A stretch of DNA of 64,000 nt from Microbacterium aurugineum (GCF_023101205.1 NZ_CP078078.1:3419411-3483410), one strand, 5' to 3'. Positions 52,666 to 60,882 are shown, counted from the first letter of the stretch. The notes: a model not told the origin generated them from the letters alone. Translations and numbers: made by a program.

Positions 52666-52702
52666 GACGAAGGCCCCCTCGCATCGCGAGGGGGCCTTCG
52701 TC
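52666..52702 (+). terminator. Perfect 17-bp terminator stem after crgA
   Basis: GACGAAGGCCCCCTCGC and its exact complement flank the loop ATC. It starts 14 bases after the crgA stop; stable enough to work in both directions. Confidence 0.92.
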
Positions 52703-52709
52703 ATGTCCG

Positions 52710-52901
52710 GAGCGAAAGGCGACCTGTGCCGCGAGGGGCGGAGTTGTTCCCGGAGCAAGCATCGGGAGGGACCCGCGAAGCGGGAGGGCACCCGCTCTGC
52801 GAGCGAAGGGCGAGCTGTGCCGCGAGGGGCGGAGTTGTTCCCGGAGCGAGCATCGGGAGGGGCCCGCGAAGCGGGAGGGCACCCGCTCTGCGAGCGAAGG
52901 G
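52710..52901. repeat. 91-bp tandem repeat, 2.1 copies
   Basis: Unit 1 52710-52800, unit 2 52801-52891, partial third 52892-52901. Only a few substitutions separate the units. Each unit contains GCCGCGAGGGGCGGAG, GTTGTTCCCGGAG, the hairpin CCCGC-GAA-GCGGG and GGGCACCCGCTCTGC. The apparent reading frames through it have no protein resemblance. Confidence 0.9.
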
Positions 52902-52944
52902 AACAACCCCGCCCCGACCCCACAAGAGTCACCGAGAGCGAAAG

Positions 52945-53021
52945 TTATCCACAGCCCCCTCCACAGCCTGGGGAGAATTACACCGGTGTTATTCACAGGG
53001 GTTAACAACCCTGTTAACAAC
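52945..53021 (+). promoter_or_regulatory. Cluster of DnaA-box-like sites and direct repeats
   Basis: TTATCCACA (52945-52953) and TTATTCACA (52989-52997) both match the TTATNCACA DnaA-box consensus; a half-match CTCCACA lies at 52959-52965, all in one orientation. ACACCGGTGT (52980-52989) is a palindrome. GTTAACAAC occurs twice (53001-53009, 53013-53021), period 12. DnaA binding is an inference from sequence. Confidence 0.55.
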
Positions 53022-53027
53022 TTCGGA

Positions 53028-53921
53028 TCAGGACAAAAGGATCAGCGGCGGCACGAAAGCCACGACCACGATCAACAGCACGACCAGCGCGGACAGCAGG
53101 ATGATCTGCAGGGTCCGCTGCTCTCGACGCTTCGTCTTGACGTAGATCAGAGCGACCAGCGCTCCGACGACGGCACCGCCGAGGTGCGCCTGCCAGGAGA
53201 TTCCCCCGACGAAGAGACCGAACGCGAAGTTGATTCCGAGGATGACGAGGATTCCCGTCACGTTGGCGCCTATGTGGCGACCGATGATCAGCAGCGACGC
53301 CAGGAGCCCGAAGATCGCCCCGGATGCTCCGACCGTCCACGAACCGGGCGCGAGGATGGCGACCATCACCGATCCCCCGAGGCCGCTGATCAGATACAGG
53401 GCAAGGTAGCGGGTGCGGCCGAGCATGGGCTCGAGGCTCTGCCCCAGCATCCACAGCGCGAGCATGTTGAGTGCCAGGTGGATGAAGCTCCCGTGCACGA
53501 GCAGCACGGTGAGAAGACGCCAGGGCTCGAAGGGCACGGCGAAGAGATTCGGGTACAGGAAGGGGGCGAAGAACCCCAGAGCCTGGATGAGCGGGTCTTT
53601 GAACCCGGGGATCAGCTGCACCAGCCCGATGAAAGACGTGATGGCGAGCAGCGCGTAGGTGACGACGGGTCGCCCGCCGCGGGTCACGGCCAGGGCACCG
53701 CCCCGACCACCGCGCCAACGACGTTCGGCCTTCTTCTGCGCGGGCGTCCTGTTCTTCCGCTCGGCATTCATGCACTCCGGGCAGATGACGCCGACGGGTG
53801 CCTGGGTCTGGCACTCGGGACAGATGGTGCGCATGCACCGCTGGCAGAGCACGAAGCTCTGCCGATCCGGATGGCGATAGCAGAAGTTGTCGCGATTGCT
53901 CGTGAACTCAGGCGTGGTCAT
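53028..53921 (-). CDS. Rhomboid family intramembrane serine protease
   Basis: 297 aa. The N-terminal 55 residues are a B-box-like zinc finger (CYRHPDRQSFVLCQRCMRTI, CPECQ, CPECM). The rhomboid domain has HLALNMLALWMLG, the Ser in WTVGASGAIFGLLAS and the His in SWQAHLGGAVVGA. About seven helices. Substrates unknown. Actinobacterial rhomboids in this location are conserved next to ppiA. Start ATG 53921. Confidence 0.95.
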   Translation of the reverse strand: MTTPEFTSNRDNFCYRHPDRQSFVLCQRCMRTICPECQTQAPVGVICPECMNAERKNRTPAQKKAERRWRGGRGGALAVTRGGRPVVTYALLAITSFIGLVQLIPGFKDPLIQALGFFAPFLYPNLFAVPFEPWRLLTVLLVHGSFIHLALNMLALWMLGQSLEPMLGRTRYLALYLISGLGGSVMVAILAPGSWTVGASGAIFGLLASLLIIGRHIGANVTGILVILGINFAFGLFVGGISWQAHLGGAVVGALVALIYVKTKRREQRTLQIILLSALVVLLIVVVAFVPPLILLS

Positions 53922-53942
53922 CCGGATCGGCCGCAGCTGTCG

Positions 53943-54500
53943 TCAGGCCGCGACGATGTCGATCGACTGCAGCACGACCGGCTCGACCGGGCGGTCGCCG
54001 GGGCCCGTCTGCACGGCGCCGATCGCGTCGACGACAGCCTTGGAGGCGTCATCGGCGACCTCGCCGAAGATCGTGTGCTTGCCCTGCAGCCACGGCGTCG
54101 GGTCGGTGGTGATGAAGAACTGCGAGCCGTTGGTGCCCTCGGGCTTGCCGGTGATGGCGTTGCGGCGGAGGCCGGCATTGGCCATCGCGAGGATGTAGGG
54201 CTCGTTGAAGTTGAGCTCCATGTTGATCTCGTCGTCGAAGTTGTAGCCGGGGCCTCCGACGCCCTGTCCGAGCGGGTCGCCGCCCTGGATCATGAAGTTC
54301 GGGATGATGCGGTGGAAGATGACGTCCTTGTAGAGAGGACCCTCGCCGGGCTTGCCGGTGGCGGGATCGGTCCACTCCTGAGTGCCGTCGGCGAGGCCGA
54401 CGAAGTTCTTGACCGTCTTGGGGGCGTGGTCGCCGAAGAGGTTGATGACGATGTCACCGTGGTTGGTGTGCAGGGTTGCGACGTGGGAAGCGTGAGCCAT
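53943..54500 (-). CDS. ppiA: Cyclophilin-type peptidyl-prolyl isomerase
   Basis: 185 aa. Core motifs FHRIIPNFMIQGGDPLGQG, NGSQFFITTDPTPWLQG and KHTIFGEVADD are the cyclophilin active site. No signal peptide, so cytosolic. ATG 54500 with GAATGAGGAC upstream was chosen over longer frames. Located 21 bases upstream of the rhomboid gene on the same strand; ppiA occupies the same place near the origin in mycobacteria. Confidence 0.95.
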   Translation of the reverse strand: MAHASHVATLHTNHGDIVINLFGDHAPKTVKNFVGLADGTQEWTDPATGKPGEGPLYKDVIFHRIIPNFMIQGGDPLGQGVGGPGYNFDDEINMELNFNEPYILAMANAGLRRNAITGKPEGTNGSQFFITTDPTPWLQGKHTIFGEVADDASKAVVDAIGAVQTGPGDRPVEPVVLQSIDIVAA

Positions 54501-54644
54501 GTCCTCATTCTCGCAGAGCTTCCGGTGAGTTCGCCCGGTGTACCGCGGATCCGATGATGGCGCAAGGGTCCGGTGATTCCCGCCCGGCATCCAGGCTCTC
54601 GTGGCAAGATGGGGAACCCGTACTCCAATGGACAGGAGAGCATC

Positions 54645-55151
54645 GTGAGCCTCAGCCGCAAGCGGAAGAAGGAACTGCGTCGTCTTCAGAAAGACGCGAA
54701 CCAGCTCTGGGAGAACCAGCAGGTGCTCGTCGGCCACGCCGCCGAGGTCGCACGCGAAGCCGGCCGTCAGCTCGGCAGCATCAATCGCGAGCAGGTCGTG
54801 CCTGTCATCCAGGACACGTACAACCGTCGTGTCGCACCGGTCGTCGACCGTGGCGTCAAGATGGGTCGGCACGTCGTCGACGACAAGGTCGTCCCGATCG
54901 TGGGTGGAGTCGTCGGATCCGCGCTGACCGCCTGGGACGTCGCGAACGCCAAGCGCTACGGCGTCACGCCTCCCGCTCCGCGCGGCGCCTTCGGCAAGAA
55001 GCAGAAGTCGGGCCCCGGCCTCGGATCGGTCATCGCGATCGTCCTCGGTGCCGCTGCCGCCATCGGTGTCCTCTACGCCGCCTGGCAGACGCTGCGTGCC
55101 GATGACGAGCTCTGGGTCGCGGACGACCCGCTCGCAGCCCCCGACGCGTGA
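54645..55151 (+). CDS. Membrane-associated protein of unknown function
   Basis: 168 aa. Basic N-terminus (LSRKRKKELRRLQKDANQLW), a helical middle containing REQVVPVIQDTYNRRVAPVV, and one transmembrane segment near 128-146 (GSVIAIVLGAAAAIGVLYAA). GTG 54645 with ACAGGAGAG upstream sets the start. It resembles actinobacterial hypothetical proteins with YtxH-like features. Its stop overlaps the next start as GTGA. Confidence 0.8.
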   Translation: MSLSRKRKKELRRLQKDANQLWENQQVLVGHAAEVAREAGRQLGSINREQVVPVIQDTYNRRVAPVVDRGVKMGRHVVDDKVVPIVGGVVGSALTAWDVANAKRYGVTPPAPRGAFGKKQKSGPGLGSVIAIVLGAAAAIGVLYAAWQTLRADDELWVADDPLAAPDA

Positions 55152-55663
55152 ACACTTCGGCTCCCGCCTCCGTCGCCTCCGGTGGCGGAGGCGGTCCGCA
55201 TGCGCGGGTGCGTGAGGCCGCGCAGGCCCGCGGTCTCGACATCGAGATCCGCGAGCGTCCGGCCGCCGGCAGCCTCTTCGAGGCGGCGGAGCTGCTCGGC
55301 ATCCCCGCGTCCGGCATCGTGAAGACGCTCGTGGTGAAGCGCTCGGACGACACCTTCCTGTTCGCCCTCGTGCCGGGCGGACGTTCGATCTCGTGGCCGA
55401 AGCTGCGTGCGCTGGTCGGAGTCAACAAGCTGCGGCTCCCGGAACCAGAACTCGCCCTCGCGGCGACCGGCTACGAACGAGGCACCATCGTGCCGATCGG
55501 CAGCACCACCGACTGGCCCGTCTACGCCGACGAGTCCATCGTCGGACAGCGCATCGCGATGGGTGCGGGAACGCACGGATTCAGCCTGTTCGTCGAAGCC
55601 GACGACCTCATCGCCGCATACGGGGCGACCGTCGCCGACATCTCCGTACCCGAAGAGCGCTGA
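55148..55663 (+). CDS. YbaK/EbsC-type aminoacyl-tRNA deacylase
   Basis: 171 aa. The YbaK domain starts after a Gly-rich N-terminus. Key Lys lies in GIVKTLVVKRSDDTFLFALV; also SWPKLRALVGVNKLRL and GAGTHGFSLFVEADDLI. Family members hydrolyse mischarged Cys-tRNA-Pro or Ala-tRNA-Pro. Translationally coupled to the preceding gene (GTGA). Specificity is not predictable. Confidence 0.92.
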   Translation: MNTSAPASVASGGGGGPHARVREAAQARGLDIEIRERPAAGSLFEAAELLGIPASGIVKTLVVKRSDDTFLFALVPGGRSISWPKLRALVGVNKLRLPEPELALAATGYERGTIVPIGSTTDWPVYADESIVGQRIAMGAGTHGFSLFVEADDLIAAYGATVADISVPEER

Positions 55664-55690
55664 CGCCGCACGCTGACGCTCGGCCTCGGC

Positions 55691-56113
55691 TCAGAGGAGG
55701 CCGGCCATGCGCATCGCGATGTCGACCAGCTTGACGCGCTGCAGCTCGGCGACGGAGGTCAGCGGGAACCACTCCGCCATGTCGGTCGAACCATCGGTCT
55801 CGAAGCGGAGCTTGCCGCCGGTGACCGCGCCGCGATAGACGATGCGCAGGGTGTGCAGCGGCTCGGCGGCCTTGTGCACACGCCGGCCGGCCGGGATCAC
55901 ACGGGAGTGGATCCCCAGGAGTTCGCCGACTTTGATGCTGTAGCCCGTCTCCTCACGGAGTTCGCGCCGCACCGCGTCTTCCGGCGACTCCCCGGGCTCG
56001 AGCCCGCCACCGGGCATGGTCCACGCCACCCGCCGTCCTTCGGTCCAGCGCGCCAGGAGCAGGCGGCCGTCGTCATCGGTGACGACCGCATACGCCGCGA
56101 CACGCAGGTCCAT
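55691..56113 (-). CDS. NUDIX hydrolase
   Basis: 140 aa. The Nudix box is GGLEPGESPEDAVRRELREE followed by TGY, with all catalytic Glu present. MDLRVAAYAVVTDDDGRLLL is a typical start. It hydrolyses a nucleoside diphosphate linked to another moiety; substrate unknown. A TAGTGT -10 ends 7 nt before ATG 56113, consistent with a leaderless message. Confidence 0.94.
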   Translation of the reverse strand: MDLRVAAYAVVTDDDGRLLLARWTEGRRVAWTMPGGGLEPGESPEDAVRRELREETGYSIKVGELLGIHSRVIPAGRRVHKAAEPLHTLRIVYRGAVTGGKLRFETDGSTDMAEWFPLTSVAELQRVKLVDIAMRMAGLL

Positions 56114-56120
56114 GCGTCAC

Positions 56121-56126
56121 ACACTA
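56121..56126 (-). promoter_or_regulatory. -10 hexamer of NUDIX gene (leaderless)
   Basis: Reverse-strand TAGTGT, then 7 nt, then ATG 56113. Confidence 0.5.
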
Positions 56127-56157
56127 TCCGCCGACGAGGGCGGTCGATGACCGCGTG

Positions 56158-57753
56158 TCAGACGACGCGCACACCCGCCAAGTAGGTGGACGTCACCTGC
56201 GTCTCGGCGAGGTCTTCAGCGGAAACCGTGACCGGGTCGCGATCCACGACGATGAAGTCCGCGAAGAGTCCGGGGGCGAGGACGCCCACCTCCCGCTCGC
56301 TGAAGAGCTGCCAGGCGGCGTTCGCCGTGTGCGCGAGGAGCGCCTGATCCCTGGTGACCGGTGTGCCGCCGGGCATCCGATACCCGTTGCGGGTGGTGCG
56401 GGTCTCGGCGACCGCCATGTTGCGGAAAGGCTCGTTCGGGGTGACCCACCCGTCGTTGTGGAACGTCACGCGATGTCCGGCTGCGAACGCGGCGCCGGCA
56501 TCCGCCCAGGCACCCCCGTGCTCCGGACCGAAGAGATCATCGACGAGCACTTCGCCCCAGTACGTGATGTGGTCGACGAACAGACTCACCGTGACCCCCA
56601 GCGATGCGGCGCGCTCGAACTGCACCGGCGTCATCGCGCCGCAGTGCTCCAGCCGGAATCGGTGATCGGTGAGCCCGTGCCGCGCGATGATCTGCGCGAA
56701 GACATCGAGGGTCGCGTCGATCGCCAGGTCGCCGTGCGCATGACACGCCAGCTGCCACCCCGCACCGGCATAGGGCTCGGCGATGGCCGACAGCTCGTCC
56801 GAGGTGTAGTTCGCCCGGCCGATGTGGTGCGGCTCGAGTCCGAGCGCGCGGGTCGCCGGGGTGTCGAGGTACGGGAAGGAAGTGGCGATGTTGCCGACCC
56901 AGGGAGAGCCGTCCGACCACGTCTTCACTCCCGTCTGCCGGAAGAACGGGTCGTCGCCGCCTCGTGCGGAGGGGATCCCGCCCGGACGGGACATCTCATA
57001 CCATCGCAGGCGCACCGGCATCTCACCCTTCGCACGCAGGGCGTCGATGAGCGGACCGAGTCCGGGGTTCCACGACAGGTCGGCCACGGTGGTGATGCCC
57101 CGCGAAGCCAGGTCGCGCAGGTGTGCAGGAAGGATGCGGGGGAGATGCTCCTGTGCCTTCGCGAGAATCGGAGCGACGACCATCTCGACCGCGGCAGCCT
57201 CGAGTGCGACACCGGTGAGCTCCCCGTCGGCGTCCCGTCCGAACGAGGCACCGGCGGGGTCTGGGGTGGTCCGGTCGAGGCCTGCGGCGAGCGCGGCAGC
57301 GGTGTTGAAGTAGACGGAGTGGCCGGAGTTGTGGATCACGACGAGAGGAACGCCGCCGGCCAGCTCGTCGAGGAAGTGGATGTCGGGATCGGGGAGTCCG
57401 CGCTGCAGCAGCGAGTCCCAGCCGTTCGCGAAGACGGCTTCCCCACCGGCCTCCGCGACCGCCGTGCGCAGAGCTGCCAGCACGCCCTCGGCCTGGGGAA
57501 CGACCACGGGCCGGAGGTCGACGACCAGGTCGGACAGCAGGATCGCCGCGAATCCGGGATGCCCGTGCGGCTCGATCAGCCCGGGCATGACCCAACCGTC
57601 CAGCGCGACCACGTCGGCGTCGGGGTGGTCGCGGCGAATCTCTTCCGCCGAGCCGATGGCCACGATGGTGGCGTCGTCGACGGCCATGGCTTCGACCTGG
57701 ATGTCGGTGCTCGGCGCGAAAGGACGTATGCGGCCGGTGAAGACTGTCGTCAT
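56158..57753 (-). CDS. YtcJ-like metal-dependent amidohydrolase
   Basis: 531 aa. Amidohydrolase fold: VMPGLIEPHGHPGFAAILL (HxH metal site), VVIHNSGHSVYFNTAAALAA, WQLACHAHGDLAIDATLD and HRFRLEHCGAMTPVQFERAA, then TFHNDGWVTPNEPFRNM. C-terminal beta-sandwich LFADFIVVDRDPVTVSAEDL. The family (PF07969) acts on N-substituted amino acids or formamides; substrate unknown. Start ATG 57753. Monocistronic. Confidence 0.92.
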   Translation of the reverse strand: MTTVFTGRIRPFAPSTDIQVEAMAVDDATIVAIGSAEEIRRDHPDADVVALDGWVMPGLIEPHGHPGFAAILLSDLVVDLRPVVVPQAEGVLAALRTAVAEAGGEAVFANGWDSLLQRGLPDPDIHFLDELAGGVPLVVIHNSGHSVYFNTAAALAAGLDRTTPDPAGASFGRDADGELTGVALEAAAVEMVVAPILAKAQEHLPRILPAHLRDLASRGITTVADLSWNPGLGPLIDALRAKGEMPVRLRWYEMSRPGGIPSARGGDDPFFRQTGVKTWSDGSPWVGNIATSFPYLDTPATRALGLEPHHIGRANYTSDELSAIAEPYAGAGWQLACHAHGDLAIDATLDVFAQIIARHGLTDHRFRLEHCGAMTPVQFERAASLGVTVSLFVDHITYWGEVLVDDLFGPEHGGAWADAGAAFAAGHRVTFHNDGWVTPNEPFRNMAVAETRTTRNGYRMPGGTPVTRDQALLAHTANAAWQLFSEREVGVLAPGLFADFIVVDRDPVTVSAEDLAETQVTSTYLAGVRVV

Positions 57754-57872
57754 GGCGTCAGTCTGTCAGGCGTCGGCGCCACGGCGGGGATCGATCAGGA
57801 ATCGAGAAGCACGCCCGCGTCTCTCCTCCGTAGTGTGAGGTCCATACCGGCAGCACACCGAGAGGACCGAAG

Positions 57873-58319
57873 ATGGCCGAGAAAGAGAAGAACTTCAGCG
57901 CCGAAGAACGCGAGGCGATGCAGGCCGCCGCGAAGGAGGCCCGCACCCGGCGTTCCCGCGCGAAGAAGTCACCGGAAGAGCTGCGGGCAGCAGGGGAGGC
58001 CGACATCACGGAGGCCATCGAGAAGCTCACCGCCGAGGACCAGGCTCTGGCGAAGAAGCTGCATGCCCTCGTGTCGGAGGTCGCCCCGGAGCTGGTGCCG
58101 CGCACGTACTACGGGATGCCGGCGTGGGGTCGTGACGGGAAGGTGCTCTGCTTCTTCCAGCCCGCGAGCAAGTTCAAGGTGCGCTACGGCACCTTCGGCT
58201 TCGAACCGATCTCGAACCTCGACGACGGCACGGTCTGGCCGACCGCGTACGCCGTGACCGCACTCACCGACGCCGATCTGGAGTTCCTCGCGGAACGCAT
58301 CCGCGTCGCGATCAGCTGA
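57873..58319 (+). CDS. DUF1801 (iron chaperone/YdhG-like) protein
   Basis: 148 aa. The N-terminal 50 residues are charged and Ala/Lys-rich. The DUF1801 core contains LVPRTYYGMPAWGRDGKVLC and ASKFKVRYGTFGFEPISNLD. Family function is uncertain; a Bacillus homologue was proposed as an intracellular iron chaperone. A TAGTGT hexamer lies about 40 nt upstream (57833), so this transcript has a leader with ribosome site GAGAGGACCGAAG. Confidence 0.9.
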   Translation: MAEKEKNFSAEEREAMQAAAKEARTRRSRAKKSPEELRAAGEADITEAIEKLTAEDQALAKKLHALVSEVAPELVPRTYYGMPAWGRDGKVLCFFQPASKFKVRYGTFGFEPISNLDDGTVWPTAYAVTALTDADLEFLAERIRVAIS

Positions 58320-58345
58320 CCGTCGACCCGGCGGCGACCGCGCAG

Positions 58346-58351
58346 TAGCGT
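58346..58351 (+). promoter_or_regulatory. -10 hexamer of M24 peptidase gene (leaderless)
   Basis: TAGCGT, then 7 nt, then GTG 58359. Confidence 0.6.
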
Positions 58352-58358
58352 GGATGTC

Positions 58359-59483
58359 GTGAGCACACTCCCGTTCCCCGCCTCCGTCTACTCCGCCCGG
58401 CTCAGCCGCGCCGCTTCCCTCGCCGCCGACGCGGGACTCGACGCCATCGTGGTCGGTCCCGGGCCGGATCTGCAGTATCTGGTGGGAGTGGAGGGCGACA
58501 CGATCGAACGACTGACGGCCCTCGTGATCGGCCCCGGCGCGACCCCGACGGTCGTGGTGCCGCGCATGGAACTCGCAAAGGTGCGCAGCACGGCTGTCGG
58601 CGAGCTGGGTCTCGCGGTCGCCGACTGGGTCGATGGAGAAGACCCGTATGCGCTGGTGACCTCGGCGGTGGGCGATGCCGCCCGTGTGGGTGTCTCCGAT
58701 GCCCTCCCCGCGCTGCACGTCATCCCGATCGGGGATCGTCTCGGGGTGCGCCTCGAGCTCGCGACTCCGGTGCTGCGCGAAGGGCGGATGATCAAGGACG
58801 CCGAGGAGATCGCCGAACTGCGCCGGGCCGGAGAAGCCATCGACGCTGTGCATCGACGGGTGCACGAGTGGCTTCGGGCAGGACGCACCGAGCGCGAAGT
58901 GGCAGCCGACATCGCCGAGGCCATCGTCACGGAGGGCCATCGCACGGTCGAGTTCGTGATCGTCGGGTCGGGTCCGAACGGCGCCGACCCGCACCACGAG
59001 GTGTCGGATCGGGTGATCGAGGAGGGCGACGTCGTCGTGGTCGACATCGGCGGTGCGGTCCCGAGCGGATACAACTCGGACAGCACGCGGACCTACGTGG
59101 TGGGGACTCCCGCCCCCGCAGCCGCCGAACGGATCGCGGTGCTCGTGCGGGCGCAGCAGGCAGCGGTCGAAGCCGTGCGTCCCGGTGCCACCGCGGCCGA
59201 GGTGGATGCCGCCGCCCGGAGCGTGCTCACCGACGCGGGTCTGGGGGAGGCGTTCCTGCATCGCACCGGCCACGGCATCGGCGTCTCGGTGCACGAGGAG
59301 CCGTACATCGCTCCGGGCAACGACCTGGTCCTCCGCGAAGGCATGGCGTTCAGTATCGAGCCCGGCATCTACTTCGCCGGCGAGTGGGGTGCCCGCATCG
59401 AGGACATCGTCGTCGTCACGGCGGACGGTGGGGAGCGGCTCAACGTCGCGCCGCACGGCCTCACCGCGGTCGGCCTTCGCTGA
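58359..59483 (+). CDS. M24-family Xaa-Pro aminopeptidase
   Basis: 374 aa. A creatinase-like N-terminal domain and a pita-bread metallopeptidase domain. Metal ligands: Asp in VVVVDIGGAVPSG, Asp in YNSDSTRTYVVG, His in RTGHGIGVSVHEEPYI, Glu in FSIEPGIYFAGEWG and Glu in ARIEDIVVVT. It removes N-terminal residues next to proline. GTG 58359 was chosen over GTG 58350 because the leaderless -10 overlaps the latter. Confidence 0.94.
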   Translation: MSTLPFPASVYSARLSRAASLAADAGLDAIVVGPGPDLQYLVGVEGDTIERLTALVIGPGATPTVVVPRMELAKVRSTAVGELGLAVADWVDGEDPYALVTSAVGDAARVGVSDALPALHVIPIGDRLGVRLELATPVLREGRMIKDAEEIAELRRAGEAIDAVHRRVHEWLRAGRTEREVAADIAEAIVTEGHRTVEFVIVGSGPNGADPHHEVSDRVIEEGDVVVVDIGGAVPSGYNSDSTRTYVVGTPAPAAAERIAVLVRAQQAAVEAVRPGATAAEVDAAARSVLTDAGLGEAFLHRTGHGIGVSVHEEPYIAPGNDLVLREGMAFSIEPGIYFAGEWGARIEDIVVVTADGGERLNVAPHGLTAVGLR

Positions 59484-59519
59484 CCCCGCGCGCTGACCGA
59501 GCGCGAGCACTTCCCGCGA

Positions 59520-59525
59520 TACGAT
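59520..59525 (+). promoter_or_regulatory. -10 hexamer of HNH gene (leaderless)
   Basis: TACGAT, then 6 nt, then ATG 59532. Confidence 0.6.
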
Positions 59526-59531
59526 CAGCGC

Positions 59532-59924
59532 ATGCGTCGCCGCCGCAAGGTCTCTTCCGCCACTGCATCACCGGCGACCCGAGCACGGTACGCGAAACGA
59601 CGCCAGAATCGACTCGCCCGCGTGGACAACGACCTCACCGACGAGCAGTGGTACGACCTCATGGAAGCCTGGGACGGATGCGCCTACTGCGGCGGTGACG
59701 GCGCAGCTCTACAGCGCGACTGCATCCAGCCCGTGTCGCGCGGCGGTCGCTACACCCTCGAGAACGTGGTCCCGGCGTGCGCGTCCTGCAATGCCAGCAA
59801 GCACAATGACGAGGTGACCGGGTGGCTGCGACGGAAGAAGCTCGATGAGCGGACGTTCCTCGTCCGTCATGCCACCATCCTGCGCGCCTTGCGGCCCTCC
59901 CCGGACGGCACCGCCCTCCCCTAG
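59532..59924 (+). CDS. Small HNH endonuclease-like protein
   Basis: 130 aa. A very basic N-terminus, then the HNH zinc-finger nuclease pattern: CAYCGGDGAALQRDCIQPVS, TLENVVPACASCNASKHN. The first metal/catalytic His of classical HNH appears as DCIQP rather than DHxxP, so the catalytic His may be missing or replaced. No phage genes nearby. Function unknown. Confidence 0.88.
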   Translation: MRRRRKVSSATASPATRARYAKRRQNRLARVDNDLTDEQWYDLMEAWDGCAYCGGDGAALQRDCIQPVSRGGRYTLENVVPACASCNASKHNDEVTGWLRRKKLDERTFLVRHATILRALRPSPDGTALP

Positions 59925-59928
59925 TCAC

Positions 59929-59934
59929 TAGTCT
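59929..59934 (+). promoter_or_regulatory. -10 hexamer of GNAT gene (leaderless)
   Basis: TAGTCT, then 6 nt, then ATG 59941. Confidence 0.55.
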
Positions 59935-59940
59935 CGATTC

Positions 59941-60387
59941 ATGACGACGATCGCGCCCCTCACCGCCGCGGACCAGCCCGAGTGGCTCGCCCTCTGGCGG
60001 GGGTACCTCGCTTTCTATGAGACCGACCTCGACGAGACGATCACCGCTTCCACCTTCGAGCGACTGGTCGACCCTGATGGCGGTATCCAGGGGGCCATCG
60101 CCCGCGACGAGACGGGTACGGCCGTGGGCATCGTGCACTGGTTGACGCATGCCGCGACGTGGACGACCACGGACTACTGCTACCTCGAAGACCTGTTCGT
60201 GGCACCCGGCGTCCGCGGTGGCGGTGTCGGGCGGGCACTGATCGCGCACGTGCGAGCGTGGGCTGAGCAGCACGGATCCGCGAAGGTCTACTGGCTCACC
60301 GCCGAGTCGAACACCACCGCACGTGGCCTCTACGATCGTGTCGCCTCCCGGTCGGGGATGATCCATTACCAGATCGATCTCGCCTGA
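59941..60387 (+). CDS. GNAT N-acetyltransferase
   Basis: 148 aa, single domain. Acetyl-CoA loop DLFVAPGVRGGGVGRALIAH, followed by KVYWLTAESNTTARGLYDRV. Typical of the small-molecule GNAT group (PF00583). Substrate unknown. Followed after 18 bases by a VOC protein. Confidence 0.93.
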   Translation: MTTIAPLTAADQPEWLALWRGYLAFYETDLDETITASTFERLVDPDGGIQGAIARDETGTAVGIVHWLTHAATWTTTDYCYLEDLFVAPGVRGGGVGRALIAHVRAWAEQHGSAKVYWLTAESNTTARGLYDRVASRSGMIHYQIDLA

Positions 60388-60405
60388 CGCGGGGATGATG
60401 GGGGC

Positions 60406-60759
60406 ATGCGCGTCGAAAGAGTGGTCCCTGATCTCACCGTGACCGATCTCCGTTCCGCGGTCGCCGAGCATTCGGCGGTGCTCGGGCTGCGGGTGCTGAT
60501 GGACCACGGCTGGATCGTGACGCTCGGCGACGAGGAGGGGCACCAGCTCAGCCTGATCACCCGCGACGCCTCGGCACCGGTGAATCCCGATGTCTCCGTC
60601 TTCGTCGACGACGTCACGGCGGCCTTCGCCCGCGCGGAAGCGGCGGGCCTGGAGATCGTGCATCCACTCACCGACGAGCCCTGGGGTGTCACGCGTTTCT
60701 TCTACCGCGACTCCGATGGTCGCGTCATCAACGTCGGGATGCACACCGATCGCGAGTGA
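60406..60759 (+). CDS. VOC (glyoxalase/bleomycin-resistance) family protein
   Basis: 117 aa. VVPDLTVTDLRSAVAEHSAV and VFVDDVTAAFARAEAAGLEI with PLTDEPWGVTRFFYRDSDGR form the paired beta-alpha-beta modules of the VOC fold. Could be a dioxygenase, lyase or binding protein. GGGG-containing leader before ATG 60406. A terminator follows. Confidence 0.92.
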   Translation: MRVERVVPDLTVTDLRSAVAEHSAVLGLRVLMDHGWIVTLGDEEGHQLSLITRDASAPVNPDVSVFVDDVTAAFARAEAAGLEIVHPLTDEPWGVTRFFYRDSDGRVINVGMHTDRE

Positions 60760-60772
60760 CCGCGAAAAGAGA

Positions 60773-60800
60773 GAAGCCCCCGGTACGCACCGAGGGCTTC
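60773..60800. terminator. Terminator between VOC gene and tRNA-Ala
   Basis: GAAGCCC-C-CGGT, loop ACGC, ACCG-A-GGGCTTC. Lies between convergent transcription units. Confidence 0.85.
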
Positions 60801-60809
60801 ATCTTCCGG

Positions 60810-60882
60810 TGGAGCCTAGGAGATTCGAACTCCTGACATCCTGCTTGCAAAGCAGGCGCTCTACCAACTGAGCTAAGGCCCC
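60810..60882 (-). tRNA. tRNA-Ala (anticodon TGC)
   Basis: 73 nt. Acceptor GGGGCCT pairs with AGGCTCC (one G-T pair), D-arm AGCTCAGTTGGTAGAGC, anticodon loop TTTGCAA giving TGC, T-loop TTCGAAT. CCA is not fully encoded. Downstream of tRNA-Ile on the same strand. Confidence 0.97.

Noticed and set aside
52945..53021. Chromosomal replication origin
   Set aside because: Only two full DnaA-box matches, no dense box array, and dnaA/dnaN are not adjacent. At most an accessory DnaA-binding site.
52703..53145. Open frames through the 91-bp repeats
   Set aside because: The repeated peptides differ by frame and show no start signals or family resemblance; the DNA repeat explains them.
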